Shown: positions 44,079-53,381 of the stretch, in pieces | Layout: each line of letters begins with the position of its first letter | Numbering within the stretch: the first letter of the stretch is position 1 | Assembly (NCBI RefSeq): GCF_900129405.1 | Contig: NZ_FQVQ01000006.1 | Span: forward strand, 109,415-173,414 | Direction of reading: 5' to 3' | Source: Flavobacterium fontis | GTDB lineage: Bacteria; Bacteroidota; Bacteroidia; Flavobacteriales; Flavobacteriaceae | Length of the DNA: 64,000 nt | Notes under the pieces: model-generated | Database searches by the model: none | Told to the model about the DNA's origin: nothing | Seen by the model: only the letters and a program-made list of their open reading frames with translations | Translations under genes and position numbers: made by a program

Positions 44079-44912
44079 TTGAATATTAATATGATCTATC
44101 AAGGAAAGCAGAACGAATACTTTGAGTTGGAGTATGTAGATTGTGACAATTTCAGAAGCTTTAGGCCGATTGTATCTGGGGCTCTGCAGCTACTGTGGTT
44201 TCAATCTGACGGAAACAAATTGATCATCGATGGCATTCACCAAACTTTTAATAACAACCAGATTGTTAGTCTCTCTCAATACCATCATGTGCAATATGAG
44301 CAGATTAACGCTATGAAAATGCTTCGGTTCAATTCAGAATTCTATTGCATAATTAACCATGATAGCGAAGTCGGCTGTAAAGGTGTATTGTATTATACAC
44401 CTGCAAAAATACCGGTTGTTTCGGTTCAGGAGCCGCAATTTGCGATAATGAATGATGCCTGGAACCTAACCGATATGGAATTAGAAATGAAAGACGAATT
44501 GCAGCTTGAAATGCTGCAAATTGTCCTCAAGCGCATCCTGATACTGTGCACAAGAATATACAAAATGCAAGGTACCTTGTCTTTCATCGAGGATAGTCAG
44601 CATAATTTAATAAGGGAATTCAATTTTCTGGTTGAACAAAACTTTAAGGAGCAGCATAGCGTCTCTTACTATGCAGGTTTATTACACAAATCACCAAAGA
44701 CCATTACCAATACCTTTAAGAAGATTGATGAAAAATCACCACTTCAGCTTATCCATGACCGTATTCTGTTAGAGGCTAAAAACTTGCTGCATTATACAAA
44801 ACGGGATATTTCTGAAATAGCGTACGAACTCGGATTTGAAAACGTGCAGGTATTCAGCCGATTTTTCAAGAGACTCTCAGGTATTTCTCCTACCGAATTT
44901 CGACTCAAATAA
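44079..44912 (+). CDS. AraC family transcriptional regulator
   Basis: A 277-aa protein. The N-terminal half (1 to about 165) is a cupin-like sensor with FRPIVSGALQLLWFQ; the C-terminal half is a double HTH (SVSYYAGLLHKSPKTITNTFKK, then KRDISEIAYELGFENVQVFSRFFKRLSGISPTEF). Four cysteines occur (Cys22, the pair in FYCIINHDSEVGC, and one in LILCTRIY), which would allow redox sensing, but this is only a possibility. It closes the cluster in the same direction and is its probable regulator. Confidence 0.9.
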   Translation: MNINMIYQGKQNEYFELEYVDCDNFRSFRPIVSGALQLLWFQSDGNKLIIDGIHQTFNNNQIVSLSQYHHVQYEQINAMKMLRFNSEFYCIINHDSEVGCKGVLYYTPAKIPVVSVQEPQFAIMNDAWNLTDMELEMKDELQLEMLQIVLKRILILCTRIYKMQGTLSFIEDSQHNLIREFNFLVEQNFKEQHSVSYYAGLLHKSPKTITNTFKKIDEKSPLQLIHDRILLEAKNLLHYTKRDISEIAYELGFENVQVFSRFFKRLSGISPTEFRLK

Positions 44913-45532
44913 AAGAAGAGAATTTAGGCGGATTAGGCTTAAAAACATAGCAATTAAAAACGTAGACCTCTTTAAGGGCAGATCTTGAACAGTAGGGTAA
45001 ATCGATCTTAATAGGTTTCGATTTAATTATTGTGCGACCTGATTGACTGAGTTTTTAATGTCTTGAAAAAAACTCTAACTCAGTAAGGCTGTCATTATGG
45101 ATATAAAACAGCACCATAGCTTTATGCTCAGTGTTCCTGGTACATGGATAGGTCAAACTACCAGCCTTTGCTTAAGCCATATATCTAAAGCATTCTGTAT
45201 CTCTCTGTTTGGGTACATATTCTATATACACCTTGCCATGTCTTATACTAAAGCAGGGCTCATACTATTGGGATTACGGTAATGCGCAATTGTAGGAGCA
45301 CACAAATGAGCAACCTCCGCAATAACTTTGTAAGTCGAAATAAAGGGTAAAGAGCCAATGTACTCTACCCTTTATTTTTTATATTTGCAATATTGATTTA
45401 CAAGGTAATCAAATGAAAAAGAATGTAATAAGCACCATTACTAAATCGTTACCGATAGAGTTTTCCTCTCTTGTAAACTACTCTTTATTAGTCACTTTGT
45501 GCTATATTAATCTTTTTAAAACAAAAAAGATC
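44913..45532. other. 620-bp gene-poor right flank of the redox island
   Basis: No convincing gene. One 61-codon frame (45097-45282) has a hydrophobic C-terminal half but no recognisable family and atypical composition. A good terminator lies at 45339-45382 although no clear plus-strand gene precedes it, hinting at a small RNA or a decayed gene. After that, sequence resembles the native AT-rich leader of the rhodanese gene. The island end probably lies here; I found no long direct repeat matching the left side. Confidence 0.45.
45339..45382 (+). terminator. Terminator in the gene-poor flank
   Basis: AATAAAGGGTA pairs with TACCCTTTATT (11 bp) around a partly paired loop, followed by a T-run. 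Confidence 0.65.
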
Positions 45533-45847
45533 ATGCAACATTTGTCTCAAGAAGCGTGGGCAGCGCAATTAGCTGCAGATGAAAATGCCGTAATTTTAGA
45601 TGTTCGAACCGAAGAAGAATGGGAAGACGGAATTATTCCGGGTGCACTATTGAACGATATATATAAAGGACAAGGATTTATTTACCGTTTGGAAGAATTG
45701 GATAAATCCAAAAATTATTACGTGTACTGTAAGGCAGGTGGGCGAAGTGCCCAGGCCTGCCAAATTATGAAGCAATTGGGGTTTGAACACACCTACAACT
45801 TGGAAGGTGGTTTTATGAATTGGCAAGGCGAAGTTACTCAGCCATAA
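45533..45847 (+). CDS. Rhodanese-like domain protein
   Basis: A 104-aa single rhodanese domain from the ATG at 45533; a longer frame from 45413 adds 40 residues with no family match. AVILDVRTEEEWEDGIIPGA, the catalytic Cys66 in YVYCKAGGRSAQAC and LEGGFMNW fit the family. It probably moves sulfane sulfur or acts as a thiol redox protein in the cytoplasm. Its last 14 bases overlap the end of the convergent gene. Confidence 0.88.
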   Translation: MQHLSQEAWAAQLAADENAVILDVRTEEEWEDGIIPGALLNDIYKGQGFIYRLEELDKSKNYYVYCKAGGRSAQACQIMKQLGFEHTYNLEGGFMNWQGEVTQP

Positions 45848-46286
45848 CCTTGTTTTTTCGTTTAGCATTCACTGTTTTGTGGTGAATAGAGGCATAGAAT
45901 TCCTTAATGCATTTGCGGTGGAATTGTGTGGCCTTTACTTCATGTATTGCTTTGTTTTTTTCCAAAATCACCAATCGGTAGGAATGGAATTTATGTACTA
46001 ATGAGTACGATGTCATAATACTCCCTATAGCTAAGGTTGACCAAAAAAGCATTGCGTCGTTGATCATGTATAAAAAATAAGCCACAGCTAAGAATAATAT
46101 ACCTGCAGCAAACAAAAGTAAATTTACAGAGAAAATACGCTTTTTAAACAGATTAACGGTTGAGATAGATTCTAAATCAATCGATTCTTGTTGGGTTCCA
46201 TTGATTAAAATTACTTGGTTAGGAGTAATCAAACCAAATTTTTTGCTAAAATGGACAAACTGATTGTTGTTTTTTAAGGTAGTCAT
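45834..46286 (-). CDS. Membrane protein with two helices, unknown function
   Basis: A 150-aa protein from the ATG at 46286 (MTTLKNNNQF); a start at 46307 is possible. An N-terminal soluble part (VHFSKKFGLITPNQVILINGTQ) is followed by a helical pair (VNLLLFAAGILFLAVAYFLYMI and MLFWSTLAIGSIMTSY) and a basic C-terminus. No known domain recognised. Confidence 0.7.
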   Translation of the reverse strand: MTTLKNNNQFVHFSKKFGLITPNQVILINGTQQESIDLESISTVNLFKKRIFSVNLLLFAAGILFLAVAYFLYMINDAMLFWSTLAIGSIMTSYSLVHKFHSYRLVILEKNKAIHEVKATQFHRKCIKEFYASIHHKTVNAKRKNKVMAE

Positions 46287-46450
46287 GGCTCTCGTATTTA
46301 AAACCATTTACGAAAGCTTGTGTTGTTTGGATTTTAATTTTTAACTATTATCTGTGTGTTTTTTTTTATGTTTATGATAAATAAAATTTATTCTTTTTGT
46401 AGTGCGCACCTTTTCATAGGGATTAAAAACCGAAAATATATTTAAAGAAT

Positions 46451-46480
46451 AAGCCTGCATGAATTTGCAGGCTTTTTTTT
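46451..46480. terminator. Terminator downstream of the tmRNA
   Basis: AGCCTGCA pairs perfectly with TGCAGGCT around a 6-base loop. The T-run is best on the plus strand; on the minus strand, which the tmRNA needs, the tail is TTATTCTTT, weaker but adequate. Confidence 0.65.
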
Positions 46481-46481
46481 G

Positions 46482-46876
46482 TGGAGACGCCGAGAATCGA
46501 ACTCGGGTCCAAACAAGCAATCGAATAGCTTTCTACACGTTTAGTTCTTGATTGGATTTTCGTCAAAGAGCAAGGCCAAGAACAGCCACTCTTTGCTTAG
46601 CTTAATCAGTGTCAGAAAGGATTTAAAGCATTACCTTTCCTAGGTTTACTTTTACGGTTCACCTTAACCAACCGCCATAAACCAAGGCTTTTGAGGTGAA
46701 TCTAGCTTCTCGTCCTTGACGAGACTAGGCAAATCGTACTAAACTTCGGATTAAGCAGCTAAAGCGTAATTATTTTCGCCGTTTATAAGTGTGTACCTTT
46801 GGATTAGCGAGCAAAAAGTACAATGCTCGACGTGCTTACTATTTAATTCCACTCGCTGTCAAAACCAGTCGTCCCC
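46482..46876 (-). ncRNA. ssrA: Transfer-messenger RNA (tmRNA)
   Basis: On the minus strand the RNA begins GGGGACGACTGGTTTTGACA and ends with a tRNA-like T arm (GGTTCGA-type, GAGTTCGATTCTC) and CGTCTCC, which pairs with GGGGACG to form the acceptor stem. CCA is not encoded. The tag reading frame lies at 46780-46751: GGC GAA AAT AAT TAC GCT TTA GCT GCT TAA, giving GENNYALAA, the form seen in Bacteroidota. It rescues stalled ribosomes together with SmpB. Confidence 0.97.
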
Positions 46877-46933
46877 TGGAATTTTCCCTAATAAGGAGGG
46901 CAAATGTAGGTAAAATCAATGAAATCAAAAAAC

Positions 46934-48124
46934 TTATTCCCCATTGGAAACCGTGTCACCCAAAGCAAAGGGATAATCCCCAAATAAGGCGGAAAGGTTT
47001 TTTAATTGATAGGTTTTTTTGGTGTATTTATTCGATAAGGCAATGATTACCGTATTTTCATGGCGCAAAGTGATATAACTCGATGTGTTACCGTGCCACC
47101 AACCGTTGTGATAATACAATTTTTTACCGTTTTTCCACTCGCGCAATCGGATACCCAATCCGTAATTTTTCTCGCCTTTGGATTCATAACTGTAGCCTTT
47201 GTACACTTGATTCAACAAGTCTTTGCTGAGAAAGTCGGGCGAATTTCGGGCCAAATCAAATTTTAATAAATCCCTTGGCGTTGAATAAATATTTTTATCA
47301 CCGTACACTGCATCCAAAAAGTCAAAACCGTATTTCACGTAATTGTACTTATAAGAAGGAGTCGCTTTATCTTTGGGACTATCTTCATCAAAAACATAGG
47401 TATTGGTCATGCCTAATGGATCAAAAATAATTTCCTTCATGGCATCGCAGTATTTTTTACCGGTCACTTTTTCGATGACCAACGCTAACATGGCGTAATT
47501 GGTGTTGTTGTAGCTAAAATGTGTGTCCGTTTTGGTTTCCAACGGGATTTTCTTGGTCATAATGACATTTAATAAATCCTGGTTAGTCAACGTTTTTTTG
47601 CGGCCCCAAATTTTTGCATCATCACAGAAGTAATTGTATTTCTTCATCCCACTGCGGTGATTCAAAAGGGTGCGAACCGTCACTTCAGTGTATGGAAATC
47701 CGGGAAAAAGCGTGGTTAGTTTTTGATCCAATTCCAATTTTTTTGCATCAATCAATTTTAAAATGGCAGAAGCCGTCAATACTTTTGAAACCGAAGCAAT
47801 GTGGAGTGGGGTGTTTTCTGAATTGAGAAGATTATGTTCTTTGTCGGCATAGCCTTCATAGCGTTCATAGATGATTTCCCCATTTTTAGCCACTAAAAAA
47901 CAAATGTTTTCAAAGTTGTTGTTGAAGAACTTTTTAATGTATTTTTCAATTTCATTCTTCTTGGCATTCTTATACGATTCTTCCAATTTAGGTAATGAAT
48001 CTTGGGGAGGAAGCATGGCGTATTCAGGGCCATTATACTCTTTTTTCTGTCCGCCCGATTTGTGGCAACCCACAAACATGAGTGCGGTAATGAGCGTTAT
48101 ATAGAAGTAATTATTTCGGGTCAT
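46934..48124 (-). CDS. Serine hydrolase lipoprotein (beta-lactamase class C family)
   Basis: A 396-aa lipoprotein (lipobox MFVGC, Cys20). The penicillin-binding fold motifs are S111-V-S-K114 (SxxK), YNN (Y-x-N position, FSYNNTNYAMLA) and HNG near the C-terminus (YYHNGWWHGN). These proteins are esterases or peptidases of the PBP4/AmpC clan; true beta-lactamase activity cannot be assumed. It faces the periplasm. It is monocistronic and lies between the tmRNA and the dehydrogenase gene. Confidence 0.9.
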   Translation of the reverse strand: MTRNNYFYITLITALMFVGCHKSGGQKKEYNGPEYAMLPPQDSLPKLEESYKNAKKNEIEKYIKKFFNNNFENICFLVAKNGEIIYERYEGYADKEHNLLNSENTPLHIASVSKVLTASAILKLIDAKKLELDQKLTTLFPGFPYTEVTVRTLLNHRSGMKKYNYFCDDAKIWGRKKTLTNQDLLNVIMTKKIPLETKTDTHFSYNNTNYAMLALVIEKVTGKKYCDAMKEIIFDPLGMTNTYVFDEDSPKDKATPSYKYNYVKYGFDFLDAVYGDKNIYSTPRDLLKFDLARNSPDFLSKDLLNQVYKGYSYESKGEKNYGLGIRLREWKNGKKLYYHNGWWHGNTSSYITLRHENTVIIALSNKYTKKTYQLKNLSALFGDYPFALGDTVSNGE

Positions 48125-48329
48125 GGGTTAGTCGTAAAAAAACAAATATAGAAAGTCAGTTCCCTATTTTTTTACCCAAAAAATTGAAAAAATAACAAAA
48201 TTATTAACAGCGTATCCCAAGCATCTGACCCTGAGGTGACAACCGTGTGGTGAATTTCGACCAAAAGTTTTGAAATCGATTTCGTTACCCGTACTTTTGG
48301 GCGCATTCAATTTAAAATAGGCAATAGCT

Positions 48330-49532
48330 ATGGTATTTGGTATCGTAAAAGAACGTAAGTCTCCTCCCGATCGTCGCGTGGTTTTTACCCCCGAAGAATT
48401 GGTCCGATTGCAACAAGCCCATCCCGAGGTTCGTATCAAAGTGGAATCTTCCGACATCCGCGTGTTTCCCGACGAAGCTTACCGCACGTTGGGACTCGAA
48501 GTGACCACCGATATGCAGGACTGCGAGGTACTTTTCGGCGTAAAAGAAATTCCCGTGGACGCCTTATTGCCCGGGAAAAAGTATTTCTTTTTTTCGCATA
48601 CGATCAAAAAACAACCCTACAACCGTGCTTTGTTGCAAGCTATTTTAGCCAAAAAAATCGAACTCTATGACCACGAAACGATTGTGGATGCCCAAAACAA
48701 ACGGCTCATCGGATTTGGACGTTATGCGGGTATCGTGGGCGCCTACAACGGGTTTAGAGGATTTGGCATCAAATACGAATTGTTCACCCTTCCCAAAGCC
48801 GAAACACTACAAAGCAAAGACGATCTTATTGCACGGTTGAAGCGTATCCTTTTGCCCAATATCAAAATTGTACTGACTGGTAAAGGAAAAGTCGGAATGG
48901 GCGCCAAAGAAATTCTGGACGGAATGAAAATGAAATCGGTTTCCGTCGAAGATTTCTTGACCAAAACCTACACCGAACCCGTGTATACACATATCGATGT
49001 GATGGATTATAATGTACGTTTAGACGGACAAAACCTGGGTAAAAGTGACTTTTATGCCCATCCCGAAGCCTACACTTCCCATTTTGAGCGGTTTACCAAA
49101 GTCGCCGATGTATTTATGGCAGGTCATTTTCACGCCAACGGTTCCCCCGATATACTCACCCAAGCCATGCTGCAAGCCCCCGATTGCAAACTCAAAGTGG
49201 TTGCTGATATTTCGTGTGATGTAAACGGACCCATTGCGTGTACTACCCGCGCGACAACCATCGCCGACCCGTTTATGGGCTATTTGCCTAGAGAACATCG
49301 CGAAGTGCCCTACACGCATCCCGGCGCCATTATGGTGATGTCGGTGGATAACCTGCCTTGTGAATTGCCTAAAGATGCCAGCGAAGGATTTGGGGAAATG
49401 TTTATGGAACACGTGGTTCCCGCCTTTTTTAACGGCGATAAAGACGGAATTCTTCAACGCGCCAAGATGACCGAAAACGGACAGTTGACACCGCGATTTG
49501 CTTACCTGCAAGACTATGTAGACGGCCATTAA
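48330..49532 (+). CDS. Saccharopine dehydrogenase-like / AlaDH-PNT N-terminal family oxidoreductase
   Basis: A 400-aa protein. The N-terminus has the alanine dehydrogenase/transhydrogenase N-domain (GIVKERKSPPDRRVVFTPEEL, VLFGVKEIP, YFFFSHTIKKQPYN). The middle holds a nucleotide-binding segment (IVLTGKGKVGMGAKEIL), and ADISCDVNGPI plus DNLPCELPKDAS match Lys1-type saccharopine dehydrogenase. It likely oxidises or forms an amino acid adduct with NAD(H). Whether the substrate is saccharopine in this organism is uncertain. Followed by a terminator. Confidence 0.82.
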   Translation: MVFGIVKERKSPPDRRVVFTPEELVRLQQAHPEVRIKVESSDIRVFPDEAYRTLGLEVTTDMQDCEVLFGVKEIPVDALLPGKKYFFFSHTIKKQPYNRALLQAILAKKIELYDHETIVDAQNKRLIGFGRYAGIVGAYNGFRGFGIKYELFTLPKAETLQSKDDLIARLKRILLPNIKIVLTGKGKVGMGAKEILDGMKMKSVSVEDFLTKTYTEPVYTHIDVMDYNVRLDGQNLGKSDFYAHPEAYTSHFERFTKVADVFMAGHFHANGSPDILTQAMLQAPDCKLKVVADISCDVNGPIACTTRATTIADPFMGYLPREHREVPYTHPGAIMVMSVDNLPCELPKDASEGFGEMFMEHVVPAFFNGDKDGILQRAKMTENGQLTPRFAYLQDYVDGH

Positions 49533-49539
49533 AAAATAC

Positions 49540-49568
49540 AATCCTGAGTTTTCACTCGGGATTTTTTA
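49540..49568 (+). terminator. Terminator of the dehydrogenase gene
   Basis: AATCCTGAG pairs with CTCGGGATT (one G-U) around a 6-base loop and is followed by a T-run, 7 bp after the stop. Confidence 0.78.
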
Positions 49569-49611
49569 TTTCCCTCGGTTATGGTATCTTTAGCCTTTTA
49601 AATGCATTCGT

Positions 49612-51711
49612 ATGAAACGTTTCTTTGGATGGCTTGGCTTTTTCGTCCTAGCCGCAACTTCTGCGCAAACCGTAACCGCTCCTGGAGGCAATCTGTCGCT
49701 AACTTTTCAATTAACCGACAAAGGACAACCGGCCTATAGTGTTCGGTTTAAAACCCAAGATGTCGTACTTCCCTCTACCTTAGGGATGCGCATCAAGGAT
49801 TTACCTGCCTTGACCGAAGGCTTTGAAGTCCTGAAAACCGAGTCCAACGTTGTCAACGAACCTTGGACACCCGTTTTGGGAGAAACCGCCGAAATTCCCA
49901 ACCACTACACCCAACTCACGGTCGCCCTTCGCCAAGCGGCTACAGGTCGTTTGCTCACCCTTATTTTTAAGGTATACGACGAAGGTGTCGCATTCCGCTA
50001 CGAATTTCCCAAACAGCCCCAACTCAATTATTTTATCATAGAAGACGAGTTGACGCAATTTAATTTGAATGGCAATCATAAAACATTCTGGATTCCCGGC
50101 GACTACGACAGTCAAGAATATGCTTATAACGAAACCTTTTTTGCCGATATCGATGGGGCAAAAATCGATATGAACAACGGCATTGGATTAAAAACCATCC
50201 GCAGCAACCAACGCGTACAGTCGCCCTTGATGATGAAAACAGCTCAAGGTCTTTACCTCAATATTTTTGAAGCCGCTGTGGTCAATTACCCAGTGATGCA
50301 TTTGGAGGTGCAGCCCAAAACCTACCGTTTAACGTCGCATCTCGTACCCAATGCCTTGGGCGACAAAGCCTATTTGCAAACCCCAGCCGTAACGCCTTGG
50401 CGCACGATTTTTGTTCACGATGATGCCCGAAAAATTGTATCCTCACGCATGATTCTCAGTTTGAATGAACCCTGTAAAATCAGCGATGTCTCGTATATCA
50501 AACCCATGAAGTATGTGGGCGTTTGGTGGGAAATGCATGTAGGAAAATCAACCTGGGATTACGCCGGGTCACAAAATGCACAAAACGCCGCCGATGGATC
50601 CCTAAAACCCTCAGGACGCCATGGGGCTACGACCGAAAATGTAAAACGCTATATCGACTTTGCCGCCCAACACGGATTTGATGGCGTTTTGGTCGAAGGT
50701 TGGAATACCGGCTGGGAAGATTGGTTTGGCAATTGGAAAGAGGATGTGTTTGATTTTGTGACGCCCTATCCCGATTTTGACCTCAAAGCGGTAAATGCTT
50801 ATGCCCAAGCCAAGGGCGTCAAAATGATTATGCATCATGAAACCTCGGGTTCGGTAGCCAATTACGAGCGCCACCTTGACCGTGCGTTTCAGTTGATGAA
50901 AGATTACGGATACCCCGCTGTAAAATCGGGCTATGTGGGACGCATTATTCCACGGGGCGAGTTTCACGACGGCCAAACCATGGTCAACCACTATAATTTT
51001 GTGGCCCGACGCGCGGCCGATTTCAAACTCATGATCAATTCGCACGAGAGTTCACGCCCCACGGGCTATCATCGAACATACCCCAACTACATCGCGGCTG
51101 AAGCGGCACGTGGCAACGAATTCAACGCTTGGAGTGTGGGGAATCCGCCCATGCACGAAACGATTTTGCCTTTTACCCGTTTGTTGGGGGGACCAATGGA
51201 TTATACGCCTGGGATTTTTGAAATCAAAATGAGTTACTACGATAAATCCAAATCAGAGCAAGTCCACACCACGCTTGCCAAGCAACTCGCCTTGTATGTT
51301 ACCTTGTATTCTCCGTTGCAAATGGCTGCCGATTTGCCCGAAAACTACGAGCGCCACCTCGATGCGTTTCAGTTTATCAAAGACGTGGCTGTCGATTGGC
51401 AGGACTCGAAGTATTTGGAGGCCGAGCCAGGCGATTATCTCACCGTAGCGCGTAAAGAGAAAAAGGGAGAACGCTGGTTTTTGGGGGCGATTACCGACGA
51501 AAACGCGCGTACAACGACCCTCAAATTGGATTTCTTAACCCCCGGTAAAAAATACAAAGCCATCCTCTACCAAGATGCCAAAGAGGCCGACTGGAAAACC
51601 AATCCAAAAGCGTATGAAATCAAAACGATGACGGTAACCGCCAAGTCCAAATTAACCTTGCGCTTGGCACCCGGCGGGGGTACTGCTGTGAGTTTTGAAC
51701 CTCTTCCGTAA
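49612..51711 (+). CDS. GH97 family glycoside hydrolase (SusB-like alpha-glucosidase)
   Basis: A 699-aa protein with a signal peptide (ending TSAQT). The GH97 N-terminal beta-sandwich spans about 20-290, the catalytic barrel about 295-590 (GVWWEMHVGKSTWDYA, FDGVLVEGWNTGWEDW, KMIMHHETSGSVANYE, FKLMINSHESSRPTGY), and a C-terminal beta domain follows. The HHE motif fits inverting, SusB-type alpha-glucosidases that need calcium; the retaining alpha-galactosidase branch has an Asp instead. The next gene is a sugar transporter, so the pair probably handles malto-oligosaccharides in the periplasm and glucose import. Confidence 0.92.
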   Translation: MKRFFGWLGFFVLAATSAQTVTAPGGNLSLTFQLTDKGQPAYSVRFKTQDVVLPSTLGMRIKDLPALTEGFEVLKTESNVVNEPWTPVLGETAEIPNHYTQLTVALRQAATGRLLTLIFKVYDEGVAFRYEFPKQPQLNYFIIEDELTQFNLNGNHKTFWIPGDYDSQEYAYNETFFADIDGAKIDMNNGIGLKTIRSNQRVQSPLMMKTAQGLYLNIFEAAVVNYPVMHLEVQPKTYRLTSHLVPNALGDKAYLQTPAVTPWRTIFVHDDARKIVSSRMILSLNEPCKISDVSYIKPMKYVGVWWEMHVGKSTWDYAGSQNAQNAADGSLKPSGRHGATTENVKRYIDFAAQHGFDGVLVEGWNTGWEDWFGNWKEDVFDFVTPYPDFDLKAVNAYAQAKGVKMIMHHETSGSVANYERHLDRAFQLMKDYGYPAVKSGYVGRIIPRGEFHDGQTMVNHYNFVARRAADFKLMINSHESSRPTGYHRTYPNYIAAEAARGNEFNAWSVGNPPMHETILPFTRLLGGPMDYTPGIFEIKMSYYDKSKSEQVHTTLAKQLALYVTLYSPLQMAADLPENYERHLDAFQFIKDVAVDWQDSKYLEAEPGDYLTVARKEKKGERWFLGAITDENARTTTLKLDFLTPGKKYKAILYQDAKEADWKTNPKAYEIKTMTVTAKSKLTLRLAPGGGTAVSFEPLP

Positions 51712-51715
51712 GATT

Positions 51716-51866
51716 CAGGAGCTTTTTCCGGCTATTCACTGCAAGCCGCGCTCGTTCCGGCTTTTTGACGACCAAAGTCCTTGAGCTCCTAAAGTCGCTA
51801 CGGCCGTTGGGTCAAAATTAGCCCTCACCACGCGCGGGCTTTCCGTTGCTATCCGGGCTAGGGGAG
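51716..51866 (-). repeat. Intergenic repeat element (CTAGCCC...GAATAGC type), minus orientation
   Basis: A GC-rich 150-bp stretch unlike the surrounding leader. On the minus strand it begins CTAGCCCGGATAGC and ends near GAATAGCCGGAAAAAGCTCC. It resembles a dispersed non-coding repeat that I recall from Flavobacterium genomes. A shorter element with the same CTAGCCC-GATAG start lies at 53429 in the opposite orientation, on the other side of the transporter gene. Confidence 0.6.
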
Positions 51867-51920
51867 TTGCTTTTCATAATAATTCAATATCTTTAAAACC
51901 TAAACCAAAAAACAAACCTT

Positions 51921-53360
51921 ATGCGTAGTCCTTCTACTCAAACCAATTGGGCGCAGTTTGTGCCCCTCGCTAGTGTCTTCTTTTTCTGGGGATTCGTGGC
52001 GGCGAGTAACGATATTCTAATTCCTGTTTTCAAGAATGCTTTTACGCTCGAAAATTGGCAAAGTCAGCTGGTCTCGGTTGCCTTTTACATTGCTTATACC
52101 GTAGGATCGGTTGTTTACCTCTTGATTTCGTATGTTACCGGAGGGGATGTAATCAACCGCATTGGGTACAAAAACGCGTTAGCCTTGGGGTTAACCATCT
52201 CGGCGCTCGGCACCTTATTGTTTTATCCTGCCGCCAATACGAAGTCGTTTCCTTTAATGCTTACGGGCTTGTTTGTGGTGGCTTTCGGATTTTCTTTGCA
52301 GCAAACCGTTGCCAATCCGTTGGCCATTGCCTTGGGACCGTTACATACGGGGTCGCAGCGGTTAACCTTGGCCGGGGGAATCAACAATTTGGGGACGACT
52401 ATCGGACCCTTATTGGTGAGTTTTGCCATATTTGGGGCGCCTTCAGCCCAAAAAGCAGCCATGGACATTGAAAGTGTAAAGATTCCCTATTTGGTATTGG
52501 GCGCTGCCTTTTTGGTGGTCGCGTTGTTGTTAAAATTATCAAGTATTCCCGATCGACCCGCCGCTGTCGTGGAAGAAGAAATTACAGTGAGTAACACAGT
52601 TCGTAATTCGGCCTTGCACTATCCGCAATTGGTGCTCGGGATGATTGCAATATTTGTGTATGTAGGTGTTGAAGTCTCCACGGCGAGTAATTTGCCCGCT
52701 TATATGGAAAAGGATTTGGGCTTTAAAACACAAGATATTGCCCCCTATATTTCGTTGTACTGGGCGAGTTTAATGATTGGCCGTTGGACGGGGGCCGTAG
52801 AGGCTTTTACGGAGAATATGAATCTGCGTCAGGTGTTGCGTTTTATAGCGCCCTATTTGGCTTTTGGGGTCTTTTTAGGGGTCAACCGATTGATGAATCA
52901 CGATTTAACACCCTTCTATATTTACGGTGCTGTAATTGTTGTTTTAATTGTAGCCGATATCGCAAGTAAAGGAAATCCGGCGCGGATGTTGTTTATTTTC
53001 TCTGTGCTTGGGATTACCGCTTTGGCTATTGGAATGGCTACCCGCGGCATGGTTTCGGTGTACGCCTTTACTTCGGTGGGATTGTTTTGCAGTACCTTGT
53101 GGCCTTGTATTTTTACCCTAGCTATCAGCGGACTGGGCAAACATACCTCGCAAGGCAGTAGCTTTTTGATCATGATGATTATGGGCGGTGGCTTGGTGAG
53201 TTTGTTGCAAGGGTATATGGCCGATGTAGTTTCTATTCATGCCAGTTATATCGTAGGGGTTGGATGTTTTGCCTACTTAGCGTTCTATGCTTGGCAAGTG
53301 ACCCGTATTTTGAAAAAGCAAGGCATTGCCTTTGACACCACGGTGAGCAGCGGTCATTAA
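51921..53360 (+). CDS. FHS-type major facilitator sugar transporter (glucose/galactose family)
   Basis: A 479-aa protein with about 12 membrane helices. FFFWGFVAASNDILIPVFKNAF at the start, FGFSLQQTVANPLAIALGP and GGINNLGTTIGPLL are hallmarks of the fucose/glucose-galactose (GluP/FucP) transporters, which are proton symporters. The gene follows the GH97 enzyme, so glucose from alpha-glucan breakdown is a plausible substrate. It is bracketed by two inverted intergenic repeats. Confidence 0.9.
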   Translation: MRSPSTQTNWAQFVPLASVFFFWGFVAASNDILIPVFKNAFTLENWQSQLVSVAFYIAYTVGSVVYLLISYVTGGDVINRIGYKNALALGLTISALGTLLFYPAANTKSFPLMLTGLFVVAFGFSLQQTVANPLAIALGPLHTGSQRLTLAGGINNLGTTIGPLLVSFAIFGAPSAQKAAMDIESVKIPYLVLGAAFLVVALLLKLSSIPDRPAAVVEEEITVSNTVRNSALHYPQLVLGMIAIFVYVGVEVSTASNLPAYMEKDLGFKTQDIAPYISLYWASLMIGRWTGAVEAFTENMNLRQVLRFIAPYLAFGVFLGVNRLMNHDLTPFYIYGAVIVVLIVADIASKGNPARMLFIFSVLGITALAIGMATRGMVSVYAFTSVGLFCSTLWPCIFTLAISGLGKHTSQGSSFLIMMIMGGGLVSLLQGYMADVVSIHASYIVGVGCFAYLAFYAWQVTRILKKQGIAFDTTVSSGH

Positions 53361-53381
53361 TAGGTATTCATTATACAACAT

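Noticed and set aside
45097..45282. 61-codon ORF in the island flank
   Set aside because: No recognised family, hydrophobic but irregular; not enough to call a gene.
38000..45532. Integrative element with integrase or conjugation genes
   Set aside because: No integrase, relaxase, tRNA or long att repeat is present; transfer is inferred only from gene content and apparent base usage.
46934..48124. Antibiotic-resistance beta-lactamase
   Set aside because: SxxK, YxN and HxG motifs define the wider serine hydrolase clan; lipoprotein form and sequence give no support for true beta-lactamase activity.
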